The notes: generated from the letters alone by a model not told the origin. DNA of 10,028 nt from Lachnoclostridium phytofermentans (GCA_003526525.1 DPVV01000130.1:1-10028), one strand, 5' to 3'; positions 1 through 7,406 are shown, counted from the first letter of the stretch. Numbers and translations are program-made.

Positions 1-586
1 GCAATACTTTTTCATACTTGATACCTAATTTATCTTTAATTTTTGATTTTTCCTGTCTAGATAACACTACGGATAACAAATCATTCTGTTTGATTGAAGT
101 AAATCGATATCTAAAAATTTGATTTGCTTTTGCTCCATAGTAAATCAAGTATTCATCTGTGGATTCACTTGGACTAATATATGCTTTCGCATTTTTAATT
201 AGAAATTTTTTTAATCCTCTTAATAGTCTATTTTCTTCTTTAATAATTCCCCCATCAACTTCCATACAATATGGGATTTTTTTTAATTTAACATATAATA
301 ACGCAATTAACTCTGTAAAGTAAGAATAATTTGTAACAACTATTAGATCTTGATTTTTTTTATTAAGATGCTTTAGTATCTTCCAATTGACTTTTTTCTC
401 TTCAATTGCACCTTTTTTTAAGAAAATGCCATTAAAGTGCTCAAGAGTGTCGCTATACCATTTTTCATTTAATTCATAATTTCTTTCCGCTTCAAAAACA
501 ACAGTCAAATCGACTAATTTACCAAGTTCGTTAAAAAAGTCTAACCTGTAAGGTGATGGAATATTACTTAGAAACGTTATTTTCAT
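1..586 (-). CDS. GT4-family glycosyltransferase, N-terminal part (runs off window)
   Basis: An open frame starts at the ATG at 586-584 and stays open to position 1, giving 195 codons with no stop; the C-terminal half lies outside the window. The start MKITFLSNIPSPYRLDFF is typical of the N-terminal Rossmann domain of GT-B glycosyltransferases. An Asp-Gly-Gly stretch after MEV (about residues 108-113) and an ISPSES segment (about 137-142) fit the usual layout of this domain, in which acceptor contacts lie. The nucleotide-sugar binding domain with its Glu motif would be in the missing part, so donor and linkage cannot be called. The ATG overlaps the stop of the preceding glycosyltransferase gene (ATGA), with AGAAGGG just upstream, so translation is probably coupled. 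Base composition is very A+T-rich, with two A8 runs and one A7 run in the coding strand. It probably adds a late sugar of the repeat unit. Confidence 0.88.
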   Translation of the reverse strand, partial: MKITFLSNIPSPYRLDFFNELGKLVDLTVVFEAERNYELNEKWYSDTLEHFNGIFLKKGAIEEKKVNWKILKHLNKKNQDLIVVTNYSYFTELIALLYVKLKKIPYCMEVDGGIIKEENRLLRGLKKFLIKNAKAYISPSESTDEYLIYYGAKANQIFRYRFTSIKQNDLLSVVLSRQEKSKIKDKLGIKYEKVL

Positions 587-1713
587 ATATTGCCCTTCTC
601 CACTAATGATATATAAAAATCTTGTAACAGTCTACTTTCCAATTCTATACTATAGCCCTTCTCTTCGAATTCTTTTCTTTGGATTTCCCTTGATTGTACT
701 TTCTGTTTAGACTCACTTATATTTCTAACCCAAATCTTTTTATCTTCTTCTAAAGGAAGAAATGTGGTCTTTTTTGTTATGTCTACACTTTTTGTAATTT
801 TATCCGAAGCAATGCATACCAATCCATTCGCTTGTGATTCAATCAACACAACGGGAAGTCCTTCAAATAGTGAAGGTAATAAAAATAAATCAAAAGAGTT
901 AAGTAATTCATTGATATCTGATCTCGCTCCAAGTAAAACAACATTTTCTTTAATGCCTAATTCTTTTATTTTAGCCTTTATTTGTTCTTCTAAATGACCC
1001 TCTCCTATTAATAATAACTTTGCATTAGGTATTTGTTTTAGGGTCGCATTAAAAGTTTCTAACAAAAACATATGATTTTTTTGATAATCAAATCTCCCTA
1101 CATGTCCTATTACAAAATTATTTTCGAGTCCAAGCTGAGCTCTTATTAAATCTCTTCTTTGTTTGTTAAAAGCAAACTTATCGAACTCTATTGCATTATT
1201 CACTAATTTGACTTTCCCTTCATCATATGCTTTATTACCATATAACCATCTCCCAGCCGCCTCTGAGCAAGCTAATAAATGGGTTGCATATTTTTTAACA
1301 TTTTTTCTTGCATACTCATTTAATAAATACTTCATGCAATTATTTGTTAAATGCTGAGTATTATGGCTATGTGCAATTCTAATTGGTATACCACATTCTT
1401 TGGCAGTTTTTAAAATAACCATGCTCATTGCATCCAGGTGTGAATGTACAATTCTGTACTCTCCACAGTTAAATATTTTCTTTAGAGCCTTTATATTTCC
1501 AAAATAATCTTTACTTTTAACTGGTATATTATATATTCGTCCACCCAGTGATTTTATTTCATCATCATATACTCCCTTATCAAAACCATGAACAATAAAA
1601 TCAATTTGAATAATAGATCTGTCAATATGTCTGTAATAGTTCATCATATATGACTCTATTCCCCCTCGATGCATGATTCCACCATTCACATATAAAATTC
1701 GAATTGGTCTCAT
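583..1713 (-). CDS. GT4-family glycosyltransferase, EpsF-like
   Basis: Complete 376-residue GT-B enzyme, a normal length for the family. The N-terminal acceptor domain opens with a beta strand and a glycine-rich loop (RGGIE, residues 16-20) and carries the HSHLDA and AHSHNT segments (about 90-118). The C-terminal donor domain begins near GHVGRFDYQKNH (203-214) and holds the retaining GT4 signature FEGLPVVLIE (283-292), whose two Glu residues bind the nucleotide sugar. There is no signal peptide, so it acts on the cytoplasmic face of the membrane on lipid-linked intermediates. The ATG overlaps the preceding gene's stop by 4 bases, with GGGAGG about 9 bases upstream inside that gene. It also overlaps the next gene by 4 bases. 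It resembles EpsF-type exopolysaccharide transferases in overall style; the actual sugar donor and linkage are unknown. Confidence 0.92.
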   Translation of the reverse strand: MRPIRILYVNGGIMHRGGIESYMMNYYRHIDRSIIQIDFIVHGFDKGVYDDEIKSLGGRIYNIPVKSKDYFGNIKALKKIFNCGEYRIVHSHLDAMSMVILKTAKECGIPIRIAHSHNTQHLTNNCMKYLLNEYARKNVKKYATHLLACSEAAGRWLYGNKAYDEGKVKLVNNAIEFDKFAFNKQRRDLIRAQLGLENNFVIGHVGRFDYQKNHMFLLETFNATLKQIPNAKLLLIGEGHLEEQIKAKIKELGIKENVVLLGARSDINELLNSFDLFLLPSLFEGLPVVLIESQANGLVCIASDKITKSVDITKKTTFLPLEEDKKIWVRNISESKQKVQSREIQRKEFEEKGYSIELESRLLQDFYISLVEKGNI

Positions 1714-2921
1714 TCCGATCTCCCTCCCGTTAAAATGGAATAATAATAATCTAAATACTCCACATAACGCTCATTCTTATCATACCTTCTAGATTTTGCT
1801 ATGATATTCTCTTTCGTAGGTCTATCATTTTTATATAATTGAATTGCTGAATAAAGATCCTTTACATTCTTTTTCTCAACAATAGTACCACAGCAAGAAT
1901 CCACACTTTCTATACTTCCCCCAGTATTAAAAGTGATAACAGGTGTACCACATGCTATTGCTTCTAAGTTTGTTGTAGGAAAATTATCTTCTAAAGTAGG
2001 ATTGACAAAAACATCTGCCATTGAGTAGATTTCGGCTAATTCTTCGACACTATTCGTTCTAGTTATTCCCAATATATTACGAGGAAGTCTTTTCTTTTGT
2101 TCTTGGGTTAACCCAACCAGAACAATAGCTTCATCTTGATTTATGTAACTCAGCAAATCTATAAAAAATCTATAACCTTTTCTATCATCCCAAATATTCG
2201 CTACTCCTAAAATAATAAACTTATCAATTATATTATGCTTTTTTCTAAAATCACTTTTTGTCGGTTTGAACGCTTCCAAATCTATCCCATTATTAATAAC
2301 TTTCACTGGATATTCTTTTAAGAATGACTCTTTAACCAATCTTGCAAGCCAATCAGAGGGCGTAACTATTGTTAGATTATTGATACCAGTAAAGATTTCT
2401 TTCTTTTTTAAAAAATTTCTTTTTGAATCATCCATTAATATACTTGATGGGTAACTTTTCTTTTGAGGGCACTCAAAACACTGTTTTTTCCATTTGTCAC
2501 ATTTAACATAATCAAAATACGCACAATGTCCCGTAAATGTCCAACAATCATGTAATGTCCAAATTATGGGTTTATTCACTCTTTTTAAATAGTCAAAGAG
2601 TAACTTAATATTCATATAATAACCATGAATATTATGTAGATGGATTATATCCGGAGCAAATTCCTCGATCTCTTTTATAAAATCTTGTGTAGCTTTTCTC
2701 GATCCAAATCCATGTTTATCAAAGATTCTTGTTAATGCTACGTGCTTATAAGTACCATATATGTTTCCTATTTTAATAGTATTATGGCAATACTTAGGCA
2801 CATCTCTACCATATGCAATATAACTTTCATGACCTTGCTCAACTAGCATATTATGAATATCTGTTGCTATTCTACCAGTACTCCCAATTCCACATACTGA
2901 GTTTATTTGCAATACTTTCAT
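1710..2921 (-). CDS. GT4-family glycosyltransferase with cysteine cluster (WcaC-like)
   Basis: Complete 403-residue GT-B glycosyltransferase. Residues 11-22 (GIGSTGRIATDI) form the N-terminal glycine loop, HLHNIHG (94-100) follows, and EDNFPTTNLE (311-320) carries the two Glu residues of the retaining GT4 donor site. A notable insert lies between the strands of the N-terminal domain: after WTLHDCWTFTGHCAYFD come five cysteines at 126, 133, 141, 148 and 151. A similar Cys pattern occurs in a GT4 subgroup that includes colanic-acid WcaC-type enzymes; a structural metal site is possible but is inference. Only one base separates its ATG from the capG stop, and the upstream GGGG is a weak ribosome-binding site, so coupling to capG is likely. 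It is cytoplasmic or peripheral to the membrane and probably adds a sugar after FucNAc. The specific donor cannot be read from sequence. Confidence 0.9.
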   Translation of the reverse strand: MKVLQINSVCGIGSTGRIATDIHNMLVEQGHESYIAYGRDVPKYCHNTIKIGNIYGTYKHVALTRIFDKHGFGSRKATQDFIKEIEEFAPDIIHLHNIHGYYMNIKLLFDYLKRVNKPIIWTLHDCWTFTGHCAYFDYVKCDKWKKQCFECPQKKSYPSSILMDDSKRNFLKKKEIFTGINNLTIVTPSDWLARLVKESFLKEYPVKVINNGIDLEAFKPTKSDFRKKHNIIDKFIILGVANIWDDRKGYRFFIDLLSYINQDEAIVLVGLTQEQKKRLPRNILGITRTNSVEELAEIYSMADVFVNPTLEDNFPTTNLEAIACGTPVITFNTGGSIESVDSCCGTIVEKKNVKDLYSAIQLYKNDRPTKENIIAKSRRYDKNERYVEYLDYYYSILTGGRSE

Positions 2922-2922
2922 C

Positions 2923-4047
2923 CTATTTACCCCATACTACTCTATTCACATAATCAGTATATGACAGTATAATTCTAAGTACCTTTTCAGATACATTAGG
3001 CATACTATAATCCACTACTCGTCTCAACGTATCTTTTTGCTGATTTTCAAGTACACTCAGTCCTTGTAAAATTCTTTCTTTTTTGAGACCAACCATCATT
3101 ACGGATGCTTCTTCCATAGCCTCAGGACGTTCATGTGCTTCTCTTAGATTCAACGCCCTAAAACCAAGAATTGACGATTCCTCGCTGATGGTTCCACTAT
3201 CGCTTAGTACGGCCTTTGCATTTATTTGCAATTTTACATATTCATTAAACCCCATTGGCTTCATAAGAGATATTAAAGGATGAAACTCAATCTCTTTTTG
3301 TTCCATCATTTTTCTAGTCCTTGGATGTGTACTCACTATAACCGGCAACTTATACTTTACGGCAATGCAATTCAGGCTTTCCATTAAATCCATAAAATTT
3401 GTATTGGAATTTATATTTTCTTCTCTATGGGCGGAAACTATAAAGTATTTTTCTTTTTGTAAATCTAATTTTTCTATTATATTACATTTTTCTATATCAT
3501 CTCTACGTGAATTTATTACTTCAAACATAGGACTGCCTGTTTTTATTATTCTATCTGCAGGTACTCCTTCTCGCAACAAGTATTCTCTTGCTATATCACT
3601 ATAAGTCATATTAATATCTGAGATATGATCCACTATCTTTCTATTCGTCTCTTCTGGTACTCTCTGGTCAAAACACCTATTACCAGCTTCCATATGAAAA
3701 ATTGGGATGTGCCGTCTTTTGGCGGCTATAGCACAGAGGCAACTGTTTGTATCTCCAAGTAGCAAGACTGCATCAGGATTCACCTCATCCAGTATCGGAT
3801 CAACTTTTATTAGGATATTTCCTATTGTTTCTATTGCTGTTCCCGTTGCTGCATTTAAAAAATAATCCGGTTTTCTTAGGCTAAAATCCTCAAAAAACAC
3901 TTCATTTAATTCATAGTCATAATTCTGACCTGTATGCACAAGTATATGCTCAATAGCTTCCGATTGCTCTAATCCGTTTATAACACTCGACAGCCTTATT
4001 ATCTCAGGTCTTGTTCCAACTATAGTCATGACTTTAAGTTTTCTCAT
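2923..4047 (-). CDS. capG: UDP-N-acetylglucosamine 2-epimerase family, UDP-L-FucNAc synthesis (CapG/FnlC)
   Basis: Complete 374-residue GT-B-fold non-hydrolysing 2-epimerase. It performs the last step to UDP-N-acetyl-L-fucosamine, inverting C2 of the UDP-6-deoxy-L-talosamine derivative made by CapE and CapF. Visible motifs are GTRPEIIRL (11-19), HTGQNYD (38-44), GDTNS (98-102), HMEAGNRCFDQRVPEETNR (118-136), SAHREEN (205-211) and SDSGTISEES near residue 286. The Asp, Glu, Glu and His residues used by the WecB family are present. The NRCFDQR variant and DSGTISEE in place of WecB's DSGGIQEE mark the CapG/FnlC branch rather than the ManNAc-forming enzyme. The gene begins 5 bases after capF, and its GGAGG site is embedded in the last codons of capF. 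Length and neighbours match the Staphylococcus aureus CapE-CapF-CapG set. Confidence 0.93.
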   Translation of the reverse strand: MRKLKVMTIVGTRPEIIRLSSVINGLEQSEAIEHILVHTGQNYDYELNEVFFEDFSLRKPDYFLNAATGTAIETIGNILIKVDPILDEVNPDAVLLLGDTNSCLCAIAAKRRHIPIFHMEAGNRCFDQRVPEETNRKIVDHISDINMTYSDIAREYLLREGVPADRIIKTGSPMFEVINSRRDDIEKCNIIEKLDLQKEKYFIVSAHREENINSNTNFMDLMESLNCIAVKYKLPVIVSTHPRTRKMMEQKEIEFHPLISLMKPMGFNEYVKLQINAKAVLSDSGTISEESSILGFRALNLREAHERPEAMEEASVMMVGLKKERILQGLSVLENQQKDTLRRVVDYSMPNVSEKVLRIILSYTDYVNRVVWGK

Positions 4048-4052
4048 TTATT

Positions 4053-5162
4053 TTAAACCTCCAAAAAATATGTATCCGGCTTTACAGGGTTAAAGATTTC
4101 ATTTACCCACATCACCGTAATCATATCGCTATCGCCTTCATTAATAATGTTGTGAGTGTAGCCTATTGGAATATCCACTACTTCTAATTTATCACCCGAA
4201 ACATAATAATTGATTATTTCATCATCGTCAATTCTTCTGAGTTGGATCAATCCTTTCCCCTTTACAACCATGAACTTTTCATTCTTTGTTTGATGCCAAT
4301 GATTCCCCTTTATAATTCCGGGTTTCGAAATATTAATTGATACCTGACCTCTGTCAGGTGTTTTAATAAACTCTGTAAAGGAACCCCTATGATCCGCATT
4401 CATCTTTAAAGGATAACTAAACCCTTCTTTTGGCAGATAACTTAAATAAGTACTATAAAGCTTTTTCTCAAATTCATTGCCCATATTGGGCACCACAAGA
4501 TTATTCCTGCTTTCCTTGAATGACCTTATTAATTCTGCTATTCTGCCAAGTGTGACAGTATGTACGACAGGAACAGAACAGTACTTGTCTATTTTGTTCT
4601 CCCTACCTTCCATAGCATTTATAAATTCGTCAATGACATCATCAATATAGACCAAATTCATTATAACATCAGGATCATTTACTTTAATTTCAAGATTATT
4701 AGCAATATTATTGCAGAAAGTTGCAACAGCACTATTATAGTTCGGCCTACACCATTTTCCGAAAACGTTTGGTAACCGATATACTAGTGCTTTACTTCCT
4801 ATTTCTTTCTCAAATGAGAAAATAGCATCTTCCCCCGCCTTCTTACTTTTTCCATAGGGATTCTCTATTTCTGCCTGTATTGAGGATGTGATAAGAATTG
4901 GAGCTCCATTCCCATGTTCCTGCAGTTTATTTAAAAGAATTGTAGTAAATCCATAATTCCCTTCTACAAATTCTTTCTCATCTTGTGGTCTGTTGACCCC
5001 CGCCAAATGGAACACAAATTCGCATTCTTTGGTGAATCTGTCCAAAAGAGATACATCAGTGTCTATATCAAATTCCAATATATCTCCGTAGTTTCTATTT
5101 TTCAATTCAGCTATTAAATTTCTACCGATAAATCCCTTGGCTCCTGTTACTAATATCTTCAT
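4053..5162 (-). CDS. capF: Bifunctional SDR reductase-cupin epimerase of UDP-L-FucNAc synthesis (CapF/FnlB)
   Basis: 369 residues from the chosen start, the length I recall for S. aureus CapF. The N-terminal extended SDR domain (about 1-245) has the NAD(P)H loop GAKGFIG (7-13), a TSS motif (93-95) and the catalytic pair in YGKSK (Tyr103, Lys107). The C-terminal cupin domain (about 250-369) has the metal-binding type motif HWHQTKNEKF (288-297) and GYTHNI near 334-339. In CapF the cupin epimerises C3 and the SDR domain then reduces the C4 ketone, giving UDP-6-deoxy-L-TalNAc for CapG. I start at the ATG at 5162-5160: GGGAGAG lies about 8 bases upstream, and MKILVTGAKGFIG is the usual family start. 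An in-frame TTG at 5177 would place its first codons on the ribosome-binding site. The Wzz-type gene, not capE, precedes it. Confidence 0.93.
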   Translation of the reverse strand: MKILVTGAKGFIGRNLIAELKNRNYGDILEFDIDTDVSLLDRFTKECEFVFHLAGVNRPQDEKEFVEGNYGFTTILLNKLQEHGNGAPILITSSIQAEIENPYGKSKKAGEDAIFSFEKEIGSKALVYRLPNVFGKWCRPNYNSAVATFCNNIANNLEIKVNDPDVIMNLVYIDDVIDEFINAMEGRENKIDKYCSVPVVHTVTLGRIAELIRSFKESRNNLVVPNMGNEFEKKLYSTYLSYLPKEGFSYPLKMNADHRGSFTEFIKTPDRGQVSINISKPGIIKGNHWHQTKNEKFMVVKGKGLIQLRRIDDDEIINYYVSGDKLEVVDIPIGYTHNIINEGDSDMITVMWVNEIFNPVKPDTYFLEV

Positions 5163-5176
5163 TACTGTCTCTCCCA
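5140..5176 (-). repeat. Direct repeat copy 2: capE-capF junction (real capF start)
   Basis: This is the partner of the copy at 6362-6398. It holds the functional capF ATG (5162) and its ribosome-binding site. The TGGGAGA, coding in copy 1, lies here in an untranslated spacer. Further upstream, ATTAGAAATAGAATT at about 5178-5194 resembles the capE codons for IRDEI (ATTAGAGATGAAATT), as if a decayed capE tail were left there. This last extension is weak, because the region is A+T-rich and other alignments are possible. Confidence 0.55.
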
Positions 5177-5255
5177 AAATTCTATTTCTAATCTACATCA
5201 AATAACAATATCAATAACGTTACTGACTAATATAATTTCTTAGACTTAAATCATG

Positions 5256-6278
5256 CTAAAATTCATTCTTCCAATAAGCACGAAAGAATGTAATTGATAC
5301 TCCAATCATTCCACCAAGTAACGCACCTAATAGTATATTACGTGTTGTACTCGGGCTTGCCTTCTGCGTTGGTGCTGTCAGTGAGGATGGCATATAGATA
5401 TTGGAGTCCACAATACTGACCATATTTATTTTAAAATCACTTTCTTTATCAGTCTTATAATAATTTTCAATAGCCACTCGTTCTTCTTCTAATTGAACTA
5501 AATACTTTTTTGTGATGCTGATTGAATTTGTTAGTTCATTAATCTTCTGCTGATTATCTATTATATCTGCTTCTACTTTGATGTAGTTAGGGTTGATAGT
5601 GTCTTCAGGTAGAATATAATTCCCATCTTTTCCAAGGTAGTTAATTACCTCCAAATTCGTTGTCTTATATTCTTTTGTAATCTGAGTTAATAATTCCTGA
5701 TTTTTCTTTAATGTTTCCTCTTCCTTAGCCAACGAAGTATCCAAAGTAATCAATTCTACAGAATAATTATTATAATAATAATTAACTATCCGCTCTTTTA
5801 CCATCCTATCCAAAAAATTAATATAATTATTATATAAACTTTTTGCAAGGCGGAGTGACTCCTCAGGAGTTTTACCAGATACTTCAGCTATAAAGGTTGT
5901 TGAATCCTTCTTACGTACGTCAAGTGATACCTTGCTACGCAATTCAGTAATGGTCATTTTGTTAGAATACTGCATCTCTTTAATCGTACGCAATAGTACA
6001 TCATCGCTTGTAATTAGCTGGAAATACTCTTCATTAGTCAAAAGGGGAAGTGTATAATCACCATAGCTAGTACGATAATTTTGGGGCATATCAATGACAA
6101 GAGTTACCTTAGTATTATAAACCGGGGAGATAAAAAAAACACTAATAATTCCAGCTAATATTGCAAATACTATCGTTATTCCAAGAATACTATATTTCAT
6201 CTTCCAAAAAATCATGATTAGATTCTTTAATTCATTTTTGTTATTCACATGCTCATCCATCTTCTTATTGCTATTCAT
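5256..6278 (-). CDS. Wzz-type chain-length determinant / polysaccharide co-polymerase
   Basis: Complete 340-residue membrane protein with the two-helix plan of polysaccharide co-polymerases. A charged cytoplasmic N terminus is followed by a membrane helix at about residues 29-50, then the SPVYNTKVTLVI start of the Wzz domain. An extracytoplasmic region includes a long helical, coiled-coil-like stretch (about 170-275). A Pro/Ser/Thr-rich segment (about 298-311) then leads to the second helix at about 314-333 and a short WKNEF tail. There is no fused tyrosine kinase domain and no CapB-type kinase gene beside it. The family sets polymer chain length together with Wzy. The start is the ATG at 6278, with GAGGAG 7 bases upstream. 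Its position between capE and capF is odd, as are its loose spacers of 102 and 93 bases in a tightly packed operon; see the flanking repeats. Confidence 0.87.
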   Translation of the reverse strand: MNSNKKMDEHVNNKNELKNLIMIFWKMKYSILGITIVFAILAGIISVFFISPVYNTKVTLVIDMPQNYRTSYGDYTLPLLTNEEYFQLITSDDVLLRTIKEMQYSNKMTITELRSKVSLDVRKKDSTTFIAEVSGKTPEESLRLAKSLYNNYINFLDRMVKERIVNYYYNNYSVELITLDTSLAKEEETLKKNQELLTQITKEYKTTNLEVINYLGKDGNYILPEDTINPNYIKVEADIIDNQQKINELTNSISITKKYLVQLEEERVAIENYYKTDKESDFKINMVSIVDSNIYMPSSLTAPTQKASPSTTRNILLGALLGGMIGVSITFFRAYWKNEF

Positions 6279-6339
6279 TCATGAACTCCTCTTTCTAATA
6301 AATTATTTCTAACGCTCTCAAGTTAAAAGTAACAATGCA

Positions 6340-6384
6340 TTAAATTTTTTCTAATAAATTTGCTTCTGTTACTAATATTTTCAT
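6340..6384 (-). pseudogene. 14-codon relic of a capF-like gene start
   Basis: A short frame begins with an ATG that overlaps the capE stop (ATGA) and reads MKILVTEANLLEKI before a TAA. Its first 23 bases match the first 23 bases of capF at 21 positions. After that, similarity continues only with small gaps: ATTTAT and AAATTTAAT blocks occur in both, in the same order. The glycine of the Rossmann loop has become Glu and the frame stops at once, so this is a decayed fragment and not an enzyme. The ATGA overlap is the arrangement expected if capF once followed capE directly. Since MKILVTGA is a common SDR start, the relic could come from another SDR gene, but capF is the one that belongs here. 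Confidence 0.6.
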
Positions 6385-6398
6385 CGTCTGTTCTCCCA
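6362..6398 (-). repeat. Direct repeat copy 1: capE-capF junction (relic side)
   Basis: These 37 bases match 5140-5176 at 28 positions without any gap. The 23 bases from the ATG onward match at 21 positions, and TGGGAGA lies at the same distance upstream of both ATGs; only the 7 bases in between differ. Here TGGGAGA is coding sequence for the C terminus of CapE (Trp-Glu in the NEWENRR tail). The two copies are in direct orientation, one on each side of the Wzz-type gene. Confidence 0.6.
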
Positions 6399-7406
6399 CT
6401 CATTAATTTCATCTCTAATATAAGCTAATGATAATAATTTTTGCTTTGTCTCCACAACCGTTAGCAAGTTTGTATTATTAGAATTAAACTCAGATAATTT
6501 ATTTCTTGTATAATCGCCATTTTTGAAATATTTATCATAGTTAAGTTCCCGCTTATCTGCTGGAACACGATAAAAGTTCCCCATATCAATAGATTGAGAA
6601 CATTCTTCGTTTGTGAGAAGTGTCTCATACATCTTCTCACCATGGCGTATTCCAATTACCTTTATCTCGTTATCAACATGGAATAATTCTTTAACAGCTT
6701 GAGCTAGCACCTCAATTGTCGTTGCCGGTGCTTTTTGAACCATGATGTCTCCACTTTCAGCATTTTCAAAAGCATATAAAACAAGTCCAACAGCTTCCTC
6801 AAGACTCATAATAAAGCGTGTCATGGAAGGTTCTGTAACGGTCAAAGGCTGCCCTGATTTGATTTGCTCTATAAAAAGCGGAATGACCGAGCCTCTAGAG
6901 CACATAACATTACCATATCTTGTTCCACATATCAACGTCTTACTCGGATCAACTGTTCTTGATTTTGCTACAAAAACCTTTTCCATCATCGCTTTTGAGG
7001 TTCCCATTGCATTGACCGGATATGCCGCCTTATCTGTAGACAGACATATCACTTTCTTCACACCAGCTTCAATGCACGACGTGAGCACATTATCTGTTCC
7101 TATTACATTAGTCTTAACTGCTTCTAATGGAAAAAACTCGCATGATGGGACTTGTTTCAGAGCCGCCCCATGAAATACAAAATCAACTCCATGCATTGCA
7201 TTTTTAATACTCTGCAAATCGCGAACGTCACCTATGTAATACTTTATCTTATCGTTATTATACCTATGGCGCATATCATCCTGCTTTTTCTCATCTCGTG
7301 AAAAAACACGAATTTCTTTTATATCTGTAACAATGTAATGTTCAAGAACCGCATTTCCAAAAGACCCCGTTCCACCTGTAATTAATAATGTTTTATCCTT
7401 AAACAT
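6381..7406 (-). CDS. capE: UDP-GlcNAc 4,6-dehydratase/5-epimerase (CapE/FnlA)
   Basis: 341 residues from the chosen start. This extended SDR starts the UDP-L-FucNAc pathway: it removes water from UDP-GlcNAc and epimerises C5 to give a UDP-2-acetamido-2,6-dideoxy-4-hexulose of L configuration for CapF. Visible features are the nucleotide loop GGTGSFG (11-17), FSRDEKKQDD (35-44), AALKQVPSCEFFP (81-93), STDKAAYP (123-130) and MGTSKAMMEK (134-143). The last holds the Met-x3-Lys pair that replaces Tyr-x3-Lys in this branch. GTRYGNVMCSRGSVIPLF follows from about 161. The close match to S. aureus CapE as I remember it supports the symbol. I prefer the ATG at 7406, with GAGGAG 9 bases upstream; an in-frame ATG at 7427 has no ribosome-binding site and adds 7 unusual residues. 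The stop overlaps the ATG of a capF-like relic. Confidence 0.94.
   Translation of the reverse strand: MFKDKTLLITGGTGSFGNAVLEHYIVTDIKEIRVFSRDEKKQDDMRHRYNNDKIKYYIGDVRDLQSIKNAMHGVDFVFHGAALKQVPSCEFFPLEAVKTNVIGTDNVLTSCIEAGVKKVICLSTDKAAYPVNAMGTSKAMMEKVFVAKSRTVDPSKTLICGTRYGNVMCSRGSVIPLFIEQIKSGQPLTVTEPSMTRFIMSLEEAVGLVLYAFENAESGDIMVQKAPATTIEVLAQAVKELFHVDNEIKVIGIRHGEKMYETLLTNEECSQSIDMGNFYRVPADKRELNYDKYFKNGDYTRNKLSEFNSNNTNLLTVVETKQKLLSLAYIRDEINEWENRR

Noticed and set aside
277..419. A8, A8 and A7 runs in the coding strand of the partial glycosyltransferase (277-284, 354-361, 413-419) as phase-variation sites
   Set aside because: Lys/Asn-rich codons in 25% G+C sequence give such runs by chance. They are short for slippage-based switching, and the frame is intact.
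764..997. Open frame on the plus strand opposite the EpsF-like gene
   Set aside because: It is antisense to a well-supported glycosyltransferase, has no ribosome-binding site or recognisable motif, and its protein reads as a mirror of the real gene. Other plus-strand frames (for example 6742-7173 opposite capE and 9639-10007 opposite the sugar transferase) are rejected on the same grounds.
5178..5255. Promoter or terminator in the spacer between the Wzz-type gene and capF
   Set aside because: TTGATA occurs, but the hexamer 17 bases on (TTAGAA) is a poor -10 match. No GC-rich stem followed by a T run is present.
5256..6278. Insertion sequence or transposon carrying the Wzz-type gene
   Set aside because: There is no transposase frame and no terminal inverted repeats. 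The flanking repeats are gene-start sequence, not mobile-element ends.
6279..6339. Promoter for the Wzz-type gene in its upstream spacer
   Set aside because: TTGTTA and TTGAGA can be paired with A+T-rich hexamers, but none is close to TATAAT at the right spacing. The region is too A+T-rich to tell signal from noise.
6850..7050. Met in place of the catalytic Tyr in CapE as an inactivating change
   Set aside because: Met-x3-Lys is the known normal state in the CapE/FnlA/WbjB branch, so the enzyme is expected to be active.
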